From Temnothorax longispinosus (Eukaryota; Arthropoda; Insecta; Hymenoptera; Formicidae), in NCBI RefSeq assembly GCF_030848805.1, contig NC_092367.1, forward strand, positions 7,781,019-7,845,018: DNA of 64,000 nucleotides, given 5' to 3'. Every line of letters begins with the position of its first letter. Within the stretch, counting starts at the first letter, position 1. Positions 52,683 through 63,796 of the stretch are shown here, piece by piece. Below the pieces are notes generated by a model. The model had not been told where the DNA came from. It searched no databases and saw only the letters and a program-made list of their open reading frames with translations. Position numbers and translations under genes: made by a program.

Positions 52683-55600
52683 TTATCCGCGGTCCATTAG
52701 CTCCGGTTTTCCTTCCATTCTTTAATCAGAATCGTAGTCGAGATTTGCATGTATAAGGGTATATAGCGTTTGAAACACATGTATTTCTTACAATGAATCA
52801 AAGAAGATGCTATTTTCGGTCTTGGTAGCCTAATAATAATTTAATAAGCTTCTGTGTGAATTTTGTATCGAATACTTTTTTTTAACTCAGTAAACTGCGC
52901 GCCTATTATTTACAATGCTAATAAGAGTTTTTTAAATCTGTAAAGATTTTATTGCCAGGTTTTCGAATCCGGAAATGTATTTTTAATTGCGTAGACACGA
53001 GCGCTCGATTCTTTTTTTTCTCTTCGGGTGGCCTTTAATGTCAACTTGGGCCCCTTCACGACGGAAGGGTCAAGAGGCTTGATCAGCGCTCTTGAGTGTA
53101 CCCGTCGAATTAAATGCGCCAGTGGATTCGTTAACGAAACGTTTGTCCCCCCGAGACCCTCGACAGATTCTGTCACTTGCGTATAGGGCAGCTAATTACA
53201 CAACGAGTAAAACGACACATTCTCCTTTATTGCTGGACGCGTTTTTCTCATCTTTCACGAAACGCACGATTTATGAACACGTACTAAAAATTACATTAAG
53301 ATTCCTCTTATCTGCGTCTTGCGCGTTTCTCGTTTAAAATAGAAATGAAAAAAGTGCTTTATACGATGAAATAAGATATGCCCTTTCGGGGACTCGCGTC
53401 GACGCGATTGTCAGCCAAAACAAAGTCCATTGATAGCGCGTTATTGTGATGCGAAAAGGAATAAATGTCTAGAATAAATATGTAACGTCTGGGGGCTGGC
53501 GCTATCGCCGCGAGATTAATGCGCCCCCCGATTGTGTGCGTCCGTGGGAGTAATAACCACGCGGCCATTTAACTCGTTCGTCGTTAAGGCGGGGTGCGAC
53601 GAATCCCAGGTACTACAAAGCGTTATTTTCACAACTGCTCCGTGTCTGTCGTTGCAATAAAGAAAGAAAACCGTTTTAACCCTTTATGTGCGCAGCTTTG
53701 CACACGTACGAAGCGACTTTTCGATGCTCCGTGATGCTCTCCCTTGTGAAGTTTGAACTGAAAACGCGCAACTTTGCACGTCTGGTAAGGGACCTTCTCC
53801 AAAGCCCTTTTGGCCCTTCTTTCTCTTCTGTGGATGCGGGAAGGTCCAGAAAGTCATTATTTATTTTTAAAAATACTCAGAAAAATTGCTACGAAAAATG
53901 AAGGATTAACGACTTTGACAATTTTATTGACGTTAGTCTTCTGAGTCCGAGAACCGAATTTGAATTCGAAGTATTCTAAAAATACTCAGAATGCTATGAA
54001 AAATTGTGCATTTAAGGGTTAAAAATAATTTTGGCGATTTTATTGGTGCATTTTGTGAGTCCGAGAACCGAATTTGATTTGAAATATTCTAAAAGTTTCG
54101 TCATTGGGACTCGAGCTTTATTAATAAACCCCACCTCGCGCTGCATATTTTCACCACAATAGCAACGAGTTAAATGCAAGGAGAATTGTGCACGCTCGTG
54201 CGGTGGGTAATTTAGAAGTTGCACTTTACACCTTTGCTCCGTCCTTCCGCTCGACGCAAAAGGGAATGCGCGATTCTGCGACGACATAACGCACTCAGAA
54301 CTAGTTTAGAACGGTCGGCTTTCACCAGCGTCGGTTAAACTTTATAATAACGCGGCTTGGCAATTTTCAAATTATAAGGAGAAAGTGCAATCGCCATTCG
54401 ACTGTAATTATCAAGACTGTAATTACGAAGATGCGCTCTCGGCCGTAATGTGCAAATATATTTTCAAATACGTTTTCACTCGTTTTGATTTAGAAAAAAA
54501 AAAGAAAATTTAAGGCAAACCTTACCTTTGCCTTCCCGGATAGGAAAAGACCGAGAGTCGCGCCAATTAAATTCAATCGGAATCGTATCCATAAATAGCG
54601 AGCGGATCGCATTCCGAGTGGACTCGAGTAGCACAAAAGCGATCATGGATTACGTATTATTCTCGTCAAAGCTAAACGAGGCGGACACTGTTACGTCGCT
54701 CCTCGCGCCGACGACGTTTTATTGCAGCCGCAGGTTTAGGACGCTTTGTAACGCTCCGAACGAGCCGCACGCTCGGCCAAATTTACCCTGACAGTCTCTC
54801 GACGCGTTAGGAACGTGTCTAACGAACGGCTGAAGGAACGCATCTAATTACACCGAGACATTTAATTTTACAATTAACGCGTCGCGCCGTCCCGGCGGAT
54901 GCGCAATCTTTCGTCAACCGACCCGAGAATCTAAAATTATATATATAAGGTCGCAGGCTTTGAAGGGTGGGACACCCTATGCACGGATAAATTGGAGTAC
55001 GTAGCGTGTGGTAATTGAGTATCGCAATTGTCGCGATCATCCAAATTGCAGACGATCAACCGGAGAACGCGATTCGTGTTGCCGATCGTTCGATCGTCGC
55101 GGACGGACGGCTCGAAGCAGCCGCGCTATCACGCACTCAACGTTACTTAACCATCATCGCGACGGGCATTTGCGAAAGTCATCCGACGGCAAAAAGGGTC
55201 CGCGGCAGGCGTGCAAGCGTGCAAAAAAATGAGAGAAGGAAATGCGAGCACGCGCGAGAGTCGCGCGTACCGCGCCGGTTTCTTGCCGTAGATTTTTCGC
55301 GGACAGGTCGCGGCTGCAACTTTCGCGCGGAATCGAAAAATTTCGCTCAAAGTTCTGTCGCTCGTTCGGTAATTTATATTACTACATATTACGTTAATAA
55401 TTTAACTCTACGAAAAGGACTTTACGTCGCTGTAAAGTCCGAAAATCGCCAAAATTCGATCGACATTTTTTAAATTTTCTTGTAGATATCAGTTTTTACT
55501 TCGGACTTAAAATTATAAAATAATCTTTAATTATTACCTCCTCCTTTAGTCATAAAAGCACATTCATGGTTTCGACATAAGAGGAATGATATGTGAATGT

Positions 55601-56853
55601 GTAACTTTAGAGTTACACATCATAGAAAATTAATATGCATCGTATCTTATACATATATTTTGATTCTCTTCAAGCGTGCTCCGCGTCACGAAAAGCGCTC
55701 ATCGTAACAACAGAATTCTGACGCAACAGAATTACGGCAGATCGTCCAAAGTGGGCCTCGTACAATCCTCGCGAGATCACAAACGCCTCGGGTAACGGGA
55801 CGATCGTGAAAATTTCTTTCCAGCTGATCTCCTTCGGATACACGTCTGTGGCCGTAAGGCGAGCGATGTACACACACCTCGTACATTACGCGAACGAAAT
55901 ATATCGGTTTATCGCCGTGTATCGTTACGTGATGTAGGGATACCGGACGTCTGTGTAGTACCGTTCGTTACATCCTCGCACCACGCGGCTCGACACGGAT
56001 CTTGCCCGCGGCGCTCTCTTTCCTCTCTTTCCTCCGTTTTTATTTACACTTATAATCTCTCGCGCCGACGGCGCGGTCCTCTTTCCACGACGCATTTCCG
56101 GACGCGTTAACGGATTCCGTTGCCGGCGAGAGCCGGACGCGGACTCGCTCGCGGGCGCTCGCGTGACTTCATCGCCGCTCCGCGCCGATCCCGTCGGAAG
56201 CAGCTCTCGGCTAAATCGCACGAGCGGGCAGCTCACGCTCGAGCGTATAAAACACACCGCGGATTTTCTCCAATTAGTGCCAATATCTCGGAACGGGAAT
56301 GCGAGCCGCGGCGCCATTCCCGCGATAATTCGGAGGTAGGAGCAATTAATTAAACGCCCGAACGTATATATTAGTCCTTTTTATCGAGTTAAATATTTTA
56401 GCGGTCGTCGTTCTCGTTTCGGTTATAGAATTTTCACGGAGCGCGCGGTGTGTCGCTTCTTTTTACATTTTCCACTGATTAATTAGTGCAGAAGTCGGCA
56501 AACCGCGGCCCGCCGCCTGTAATTATTATATTTTGAATTTTATTTAATAAAAAGATTGTGGGAATTTTGTTTTCCTCTCTTGTTACGCAAGTAGTACTTA
56601 CGTAACATTTTGGATCTTGCTTCTTTTGGCCTGTAAAGTCTAAAATAGTTTTTATCTCGTTTCTTATACGGAAAAGATTTTTCGATACGCCAATCTCTGC
56701 ACGAGAGAGATAGGGGAGTACACACGTATTCTTTCCTTGTACATTTTGAAAATTTTTTAAATAATTAATACATTGATTCACACGGCGCTCAATTTTTTGT
56801 AAAGATACAATATAAAACAAAATAAAAAAACCACAACGCTAAAACGAGACATG
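52683..56853. other. Gene-poor spacer
   Basis: No exon recognised. A partial internal duplication is visible around 53880-54090, where GAGTCCGAGAACCGAATTTG and the AAATATTCTAAAA context occur twice about 110 bp apart. Open frames are short and composition-driven. Confidence 0.4.
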
Positions 56854-57055
56854 CACTGTTAAATTCGTATAGTGTCAAATACTTAATTTGAGTCATTTTT
56901 AACAATTCGTCACTGATCCTACTCGTTAATTTAACTAAAACAATGAAATTAAAATAATTCCAGTTTTGTTTTCGGCACATGGTAATTAAAAATAACAATG
57001 TTATTTAACTCAAGGTATTATTATAGCAAAATTTCATCCTTTAATATTTAACATT
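56854..57055. mobile_element. MITE family C (copy 4, opposite orientation to copies 2, 3 and 5)
   Basis: Left end CACTGTTAAATTCGTATAGT then GTCAAATACTTAATTTGAGT; right part TATTTAACTCAAGGTATTA and TTTAATATTTAACATTC. Same orientation as copy 1. Confidence 0.75.
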
Positions 57056-58185
57056 CCTACGCGCGGGGATCTAGTTTTACTTAATCATATTACACGATAT
57101 TTTGTACGCTTGTGACAATGAAAATTCCACAGTGAGACACAGCAGACATACACAGGACTCGCTGGAAGGTAACATCCGGTTAAACGTCATACCTATACGT
57201 ATCGCTAGAGCGAATTTATCTAAAGGATACATCAGCTAGGTACCTACATTGGTATCGAGTAACTCTGTTACGTGTTTTCAAAGAAAAAGATTAGATACGG
57301 TAGAAAGGGCCGAGCGAGGCTGCAGATCGAGCGAGACGACGTGCATCATCGGTGTCCTCGGGCGATCGCCGGGTTCGGCCAAAGAACCCGCTTGCGGCTT
57401 TTCTTGGACCGATATCTGCTTCGCCATACGGCTCGCGTTGCTCGTCATATACGTTTGCGCTCGTAAAAGTGCCGGCGCACGCCGAGTTCGAGTGCGGTAA
57501 ATTCGCGCCGGGTATTTATCGTTCTAAATCCGACCAGTTCGCGGATCCGCTCTCGAGTCCCTTTTATCGCCCTAACAGATGATTTATTTATCTATCGTTT
57601 ATTCGCGGCACCAAATAGCAAGAGAATCAACAGCCCGTTGATACCTTCGATTTATGGAAGAATAAATAAAATGGATAATTTATTAATGAGATCGATCGAA
57701 AATTGATCGATCTAGCTCTGATTGATGAGCGATCCCAGTTCGTTCGCCGCGAGATCGAAGGCAGTTTGTCGATTTCCTTGCGATCGAGTCGAACGCGTCG
57801 CACGCGTCTTCGTGCTTCAACGTTGTCCTCGTCCGCGCTGCGGTTGAAAGTATTTCCGTTCGGGTTCGTGACGGGAAAATTTAAGAGCGAACCCACCCGA
57901 CCGCGTTGACAAAGCGACGCCTGCTTTCACTGTTCACGCTTGTAGCTCGGAATTTTTGTGCCGGATAAAAATTATTTTTCACTCGCTGAATCATACCCGC
58001 GACGACCTCCCTCGAGATCGCGCGCGAGACGCCCCGAAATCGCGATATTTATGATAATAGAAAGCGTTAATAAGAGTTGAGAGGAAACAACCTTAGTGGC
58101 AATCAGATATTTAAACGTTTATCGTCGTTATGGATCCCTTCCAATTAATTTCTCATGTACAGCTTCCCACCCGTACGCGATGGAA
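57056..58185. other. Spacer without recognised gene
   Basis: Mixed composition with short CpG-rich patches. Nothing coding can be supported. Confidence 0.4.
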
Positions 58186-58442
58186 CACTGTTAAATATAA
58201 AAGGGTGAAATTTAAACCAATATCTTGAGTTAAGTATAGCATTTTATAATTTTTAACTACCATGTCGAAATTTATTATTTTAATATCTGTGAAACAGCAT
58301 TATTTCAACTTTATTGGTTTAGTTAAATTTACATTGTTTAATTAAATTAACGACATATATTGAGTAAAAGCAGTGGCGACCTATAGGAATGGTTGAATAT
58401 GACTCAAATTGAGTGTAATTTGACACTATGAATTTAACAGTA
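58186..58442. mobile_element. MITE family C (copy 5, both ends preserved)
   Basis: CACTGTTAAATATAAAAGGG at the left and GTAATTTGACACTATGAATT then TAACAGT at the right. Contains the shared blocks CTTGAGTTAAG, TTTCAACTTTATTGGTTTAG and ATGACTCAAATTGAG. Confidence 0.8.
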
Positions 58443-59256
58443 AAGCTGGGAGTAATTCTTAAATATCCTTTACAGAGTTTTGATTTGCGAGGAGAGTAAT
58501 TGGGCTCAAATTACACAAACCGCTCTCTTTTTCGGCCTCTCTCGCGGTGAATCTTTCTGAAATCATCACGGTCACGCTCGGCTCGGTAAAGACCGAAGGA
58601 AAGAAGATTCCTTTCACGAGTTCAAGGAACTCCTCTGTTATTCCTGGGCGTAAAACGCTTTAAAGACACGTTGTGGGAACTTGGCTTCGGTGCGGGAAAT
58701 TGGCGGCGCAACGTCCCCATAGTCGCTTTAATGCGCGATCTCCCGCGGATGGATATCGCGCATCGATCGCCACGTGAGACGTGAGTCCTGGGTTTCGGAG
58801 TTTCTCGCGCATCGCGAGATGGAATATAACATACACCGGTAGCCGGTTCAATGACACGTCGAGAGCGTTTACGAGCGACTACTCGTTTACGTTCTCTGCC
58901 ACTTGCGGTAAATAGCTTCGAGCCGTAGCATCTCCGCGAATTAACTTTTTTCAGCGGCGAGTCTCCTCGACGAATCTCGGTGACGGAAATCGATTGCCAG
59001 ATCGGATTAAGGACGCGAATCTCTTAAATGCGTCGATGTTTAGGACGTTCCGGGAGATAATCTTCTCGGGCTCGTCTTTCCAGGGAGTTTCAGGTGCGGA
59101 TGTGGCGGGGCGAAGGTTGATACCCTCTCGAGTAAAGCGCTCCTCGCTCGGTTGAATTAACGGTTAAAACCGCAACCGGGTGGCGAATGCCATGATTTAA
59201 CAGGCACGAATTGATCCTAAGTGACCGGCGAGAGATTCTCGAGACGCGCGACGATC
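58443..59256. other. GC-richer spacer left of the venom-like island
   Basis: CpG-containing, no supported exon. Composition changes abruptly at about 59280. Confidence 0.4.
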
Positions 59257-59276
59257 GCCATCGTCATCGGGTGGCT
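59257..59276. repeat. 20-bp direct repeat, left edge of the AT-rich island
   Basis: GCCATCGTCATCGGGTGGCT, identical to 63777-63796. It sits at the point where GC-rich DNA gives way to AT-rich DNA. Confidence 0.85.
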
Positions 59277-60065
59277 TGTTGGAACAAACAAATAAATAAA
59301 TATGTATGATGTACATAATAAAACTTATCTCTGATATGATATTTTAATGGTAAATAAAATAACATGAAAAAATGCGGATAGGGGAAGAGGGTTATAAATG
59401 ACTAATGCAAAATATGCAAATTTTGCATTCGTAAATATTTAATTTACTCACTTATCGTTCATCTCTACGATTTTCTGTTCAGAAAATTCACAGTCTCGAC
59501 AATTGCAACGAGACGTTATCAACGATAACGGCATGCAAACAAAATTCCTTTTTTTATAACAATAAGTTACTGCAGCTAAGTAGTACACCGGAAGAATGAT
59601 TGTATTTTATTTGTCATATTGGAAGAATTGTATTTGTACTTGTTATATTACGGTGCGCTTTTGATTTTATAATTTGATTTTATAAGTCTTCGCTTTTATT
59701 CTTGTTTATTTTATTTGATTTATCTACTATCTGAATAATAAAATGTTATACGATGTGTTTTACTTTTTATTATTGAAATACGTGCGCCTATAATTTTGCT
59801 TAGAGCTTGTCTTCCTTTTGCTCTTAGAGCTAAAAGAAAATAAGAAAAATTTTAATTCTGAAATAATTTTAAGAAAAGCACATAAAAAAATCATAATTTT
59901 AGAATTTTCGGCGTAACTGAAATAATTAAAAACAAACATTTAAATTGAAAGTGTAAGCGTGTCAGATTCTTTTATTTTTATAAAATTGATAAAAATTGTT
60001 AACAAAATAATTAATAATTTGTTGGTGGATAACATCGGAATAACTTCAGTACTCTGAATTTAATA

Positions 60066-60224
60066 ATGTTAGACGTAGTTTCTTTGACATTAATTATGTT
60101 TGTCATTTGGGCAACAACAATTGTAAAAAGATGGACAATAAAAACTTTAGTAGAAGATACCGACAGTATTTCTAATAATTCTGTTGATGCGAGTAATATT
60201 TTTCGTGCTGTTTCATTTTATTAG
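60066..60224 (+). CDS. Small open reading frame, one hydrophobic segment (hypothetical)
   Basis: Fifty-two codons starting MLDVVSLTLIMFVIWATTIV, then a basic stretch KRWTIK and a polar tail ending AVSFY. It could be a signal-anchor micropeptide, or chance in AT-rich DNA. It lies in the same island as the secreted-peptide genes but shows no clear similarity to them. Confidence 0.2.
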   Translation: MLDVVSLTLIMFVIWATTIVKRWTIKTLVEDTDSISNNSVDASNIFRAVSFY

Positions 60225-60829
60225 GTCACGATTTCTATATCGCTACATTTTGTCAACAAAATGATAATATTAAATCATGAAACGTGCTGCACGACGTGCA
60301 TATAAAATTTTTTAAACGTTTTTCTTCTGACGCAACAAAGTTTGAATCGCTATAAAATAATCTTGCATACTTCCATATCAATGAGCATATAAAGCGTATA
60401 ATAAAAATCCATATAATCGATACTTTTATATCGATATTTAGCAGTAGAAATAAAACTTTGATAGATTCTCTCTACGACATAGTTAAAAACATATTTTTTT
60501 ATTATTTAAATGATTTTTTTGTAATATTTATTAATAACGTATATTATATTTTTATGTAATTCTCTTTCTAAAATACATTAATATTTTTAACATGTTTCTA
60601 AACACATTCATCTATAAAAATAATCGTTTGAAGATATTGACATCATATGAGGATATTTTTAAGAAAAATACTGACAATGAGTCATTAAAGCACACATTAA
60701 CATTTTATATTTTCGATATATTTTATTATGTCGATAGCAGAGCACAATTTTTTGTATAAATTGTCAGTCAGCTTATATGGGAAGACACTAAACGTTACGT
60801 AATATAACGCAGTGATTTCAAGCGAAGAA

Positions 60830-61132
60830 ATGAAGGTTGTAATTTTCTTATTCGGACTTGCGCTCCTTTGCGCAATTATCATCCCGACTAATGGAGGACC
60901 TATGGCCGATCCAGCTGCGAAAGCTTCTCCAGAATCTAATGCTTTTGCTGATCCTAAGGCCGAGTCTAAGGCTGAACCTTTTGCCGAAGCTTTTGCTCAT
61001 GGTTTTGCCGAGCCTTTGGCCGAGGCTTTTGCCGAGGCTTTCGCCAACCCTAGTGCTCTAGCTGAAGCTTTGGCCGAGGCTTTCGCCAACCCTGTGTTTT
61101 GGCCAATCCTAAGTGAAAAGTTTGCTAAATAA
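60830..61132 (+). CDS. Venom-peptide-like precursor (aculeate prepro type), gene 1
   Basis: One hundred residues. A hydrophobic signal peptide (MKVVIFLFGLALLCAIII) is followed by a long acidic spacer made of short repeats (FAEAF, PLAEAFAEAFANP, ALAEALAEAFANP). The precursor ends in a short aromatic/cationic segment of about 12 residues after the last NP. Signal peptide, Ala/Glu/Pro-rich spacer of dipeptide steps and short C-terminal mature peptide is the architecture of aculeate venom precursors (mastoparan-like wasp peptides, ant aculeatoxins), whose spacers are trimmed by dipeptidyl peptidase IV. The family is inferred from this layout only. A splice donor (AAG|GTACAA) lies 8 bases after the stop, and a second exon-like block follows at 61612. 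Start at the first in-frame ATG, 60830. Confidence 0.65.
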   Translation: MKVVIFLFGLALLCAIIIPTNGGPMADPAAKASPESNAFADPKAESKAEPFAEAFAHGFAEPLAEAFAEAFANPSALAEALAEAFANPVFWPILSEKFAK

Positions 61133-61611
61133 GCTTTAAGGTACAATAGTCTAACCTCTTTAACTTAAACTGATTTAACTACATATCTTAAAAATATTGT
61201 TTATTACTCATTTATATAGTTGTCTATATTTTACAGTGTAAAGATAAGCAAATAAATTTTTTTATACTTTATAAATTTATGACTTAATTAATATTCATCG
61301 TTTATTGCCCATTGTTGGAAAAAATAAATAATTAAAATAATTTACAAATTGAATATACAATTGCCAAGATTTGTTTATATCTTTACATAAAAATATAATA
61401 CTTAATGTGTTTTTAACGCAGCTTTATCATCGAGTCATGTTTAATCTTGTAAATTCCTTATTTTGTAATATATTTGAAAAATTATAACAAAAGAAAGTCA
61501 GATTTGTAACATGACATCATTCTTTAAAACTGTTTTAATATTATTTTTTTCAATTTACATATCAATAAATCAATTAATAAATTTGTTAAGAAATCTATGT
61601 TTATATTGTAG

Positions 61612-61729
61612 GAAAAACTCAAGGTGGAATACGAAAAACTGGGTCTTATCACCAGTAGATTATGTTAAGCACAAAGTGAAAAAATATTTGTTTAATAAAA
61701 AATCTAAAAAAACAATGAGATTTTACTAA
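61612..61729 (+). other. Exon-like block downstream of gene 1: lysine-rich open frame
   Basis: After a good acceptor (TTATATTGTAG) comes a 38-codon open frame rich in Lys/Arg and aromatic residues (for example RWNTKNWVLSP, KHKVKKYLF) ending in TAA. Its phase is the same as that of the gene 1 exon ending at 61140, so only the gene 1 stop codon separates the two frames. It lies between repeated segments that also surround exon 2 of gene 2. It could be the 3' untranslated second exon of gene 1, a lost C-terminal part, or an independent peptide exon. Confidence 0.35.
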
Positions 61730-62469
61730 TGTCATTGTAATACATTATTGGCGTTATGTTTGTAAAAATAAACGTATTAATTCCAAATAAATACAGCAGC
61801 AAATTAAATTAATTTCTTGTTGATCAACCATCTCACCTATTCCATAGACAATTTTACATGCAAACAAAGTAAAATAAATATTTCGCGTTGAAACTTAAAT
61901 GATTTTGTTAAAGAAAAATTATGTTTTAATGGGAAAAATGTTGCTTTGGAAAGGTAAAGCAATTCTATTATACATACAGATATTCAGATATTACAATAAA
62001 TATCATTCTGTAGATTAATAAATTATTAAAATAATATATAGATTAGAGAAATAATATAGCAAATTTAAAAAAAAAAATAGAAGAATTAAAATATATATAT
62101 CTATATATGCAAATATAAATAAAAAATATATATGTATATTTGAAAAGAATATTTAAATCTGTAACAAACAATTGTATAATATAAGTGCAAACGAAATGTG
62201 GCAAAAAGACATTATTTCTGGAACACAATGATTATAAATTTCTATTTCTGAAATCCAGAGATAATTTTAAAAGATAATTTTGAATAGAAACGGAACGATA
62301 TTATATATAAAATGCATATATGAAATTTATAAGCAAATTTTAAATATCGACATTCAGGTTTATTATAAATTAAAAATATGTTTAATTTGTAGTTTGACAC
62401 ATGTTCAACACGCAGTAATATTGCAAATCTCTTTACTGGTGTAGGTACTCTGTAGTAATAAAAATTGTG

Positions 62470-62537
62470 ATGATTATTTTTAAAGTCGCATATTTTTCAA
62501 ACTATTACGCATCTCACGATGCTTGATAAATTTCGTC
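62470..62537. repeat. Duplicated upstream segment Y (copy 1)
   Basis: Contains CAAACTATTACGCATCTCAC and GATGCTTGATAAATTTC; a diverged copy lies at 63194-63265 inside the intron of gene 2. Confidence 0.7.
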
Positions 62538-62720
62538 GTAAACTGAAAAAATAAAAAGTGTATATTTTCTATTTTATGTTCTTGATATACTTTTATCGCC
62601 AATGTATAGATACAAGTTTCTCTATAAATTAGTTAGACCACAAAATCAAGTATGTCAGTCACAAAATATACGTAGCGAGACGTAATACATTTTATTTTGT
62701 ATTACAACGAGAAAGCGAAC

Positions 62721-63507
62721 ATGAAAGCTGTAATTTTATTATTCGCTTTAATTGCGATCTTGGTCGCAGTTAATATCCCGGCTATTAATGCAGAACCCTG
62801 GGCTGGAACTGAACCTGACCATACTTTGGTACGATAAATTATTTTGATATTACTCTAAACAATAATTAAAATAAGATGATATAATTTCGCGTATGTAGAA
62901 TATTGCATATGAATTTATTTTGGTCATTCTATCTTGTTACATTTTTACCTGTCAGTCATATATTTTCTACAAAGGTATGCAAGCAAATCTTTTTACGCGG
63001 AATACGAAATTTTTTATATTAGTTTATGACTTGTTATTTATTATTAGCGACAGTACAAATTTACAACAAAATTAAAATAATTTGTAAAAGCATGCATTAT
63101 TTATATTCTTACACGTAAATATAATATTTAAAATGTTTTTGTTAGTTTTACTTTCAAGTGATATTTATCAAAATATGTGACACAGAATAAATGATGTGAT
63201 AATTATTTTTATTGGCACATATCCTTTAAACTATCATGCATTTCACGATGCTCGATATATTTCATATTTTTATTCTTTTAAATTTTTAAATCTTATGTTA
63301 TATTTTTGAAGTTATGCATGGCAAGTTAGCAAAACATGAAGGGAAGAAATCTAAATTTTTATATTTAGTGTAATACATTTTCATACATTTTCGTACATTT
63401 TCAAACAATAATAGCGTCACAAATGATTTCTGTCATCTTAAAGTTTAAGCACTATTATATTGTCACGTTTACTAAGGAAAACATTTTGTGTATTTTAGGA
63501 TGATTAA
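62721..63507 (+). CDS. Small secreted venom-like peptide, gene 2 (two exons)
   Basis: Exon 1 (62721-62828, 36 codons) encodes a signal peptide similar to that of gene 1 (MKAVILLFALIAILVAVNI vs MKVVIFLFGLALLCAIII) followed by a short acidic stretch with AEPWAGTEPDH. A donor (TTG|GTACGA) matches the position and sequence of the donor in gene 1 (AAG|GTACAA). The most likely acceptor (TGTATTTTAG at 63498) adds two acidic codons and a stop, giving a 38-residue precursor. Reading through the donor instead ends after two codons. An AATAAA follows near 63533. There is no long spacer or cationic end here, so this copy may be a reduced or degenerate relative. Confidence 0.5.
63194..63265. repeat. Duplicated upstream segment Y (copy 2) within gene 2 intron
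   Basis: AAACTATCATGCATTTCACG with ATGCTCGATATATTTCAT aligns to 62470-62537 at roughly four bases in five. It suggests the remains of another gene unit inside this intron. Confidence 0.65.
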
Positions 63508-63776
63508 TGGGCCCAGGAGCCCAGGAGACACTAAATAAATTAAAGGCAAAAATAAGCGGATAAAATAATATGGAAATAATATGGAAATCCTGAGAGTATA
63601 ATCTCGTTAATATTTAGTACATTATCGACAGACCAAAAATAAATTAATTAAATGTTTGTGAATTAAATAAACGCAGCAGCAAATTAAATGAATCTCAATT
63701 ATTTAAGTCAAGTTATTTAATAATTATCCCTGAAAACATTTCTTAATACAAGATCGTCGCGATCGACGAAAGATTT

Positions 63777-63796
63777 GCCATCGTCATCGGGTGGCT
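63777..63796. repeat. 20-bp direct repeat, right edge of the AT-rich island
   Basis: GCCATCGTCATCGGGTGGCT, identical and in the same orientation to 59257-59276. After it the sequence returns to a GC-richer composition. Confidence 0.85.
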
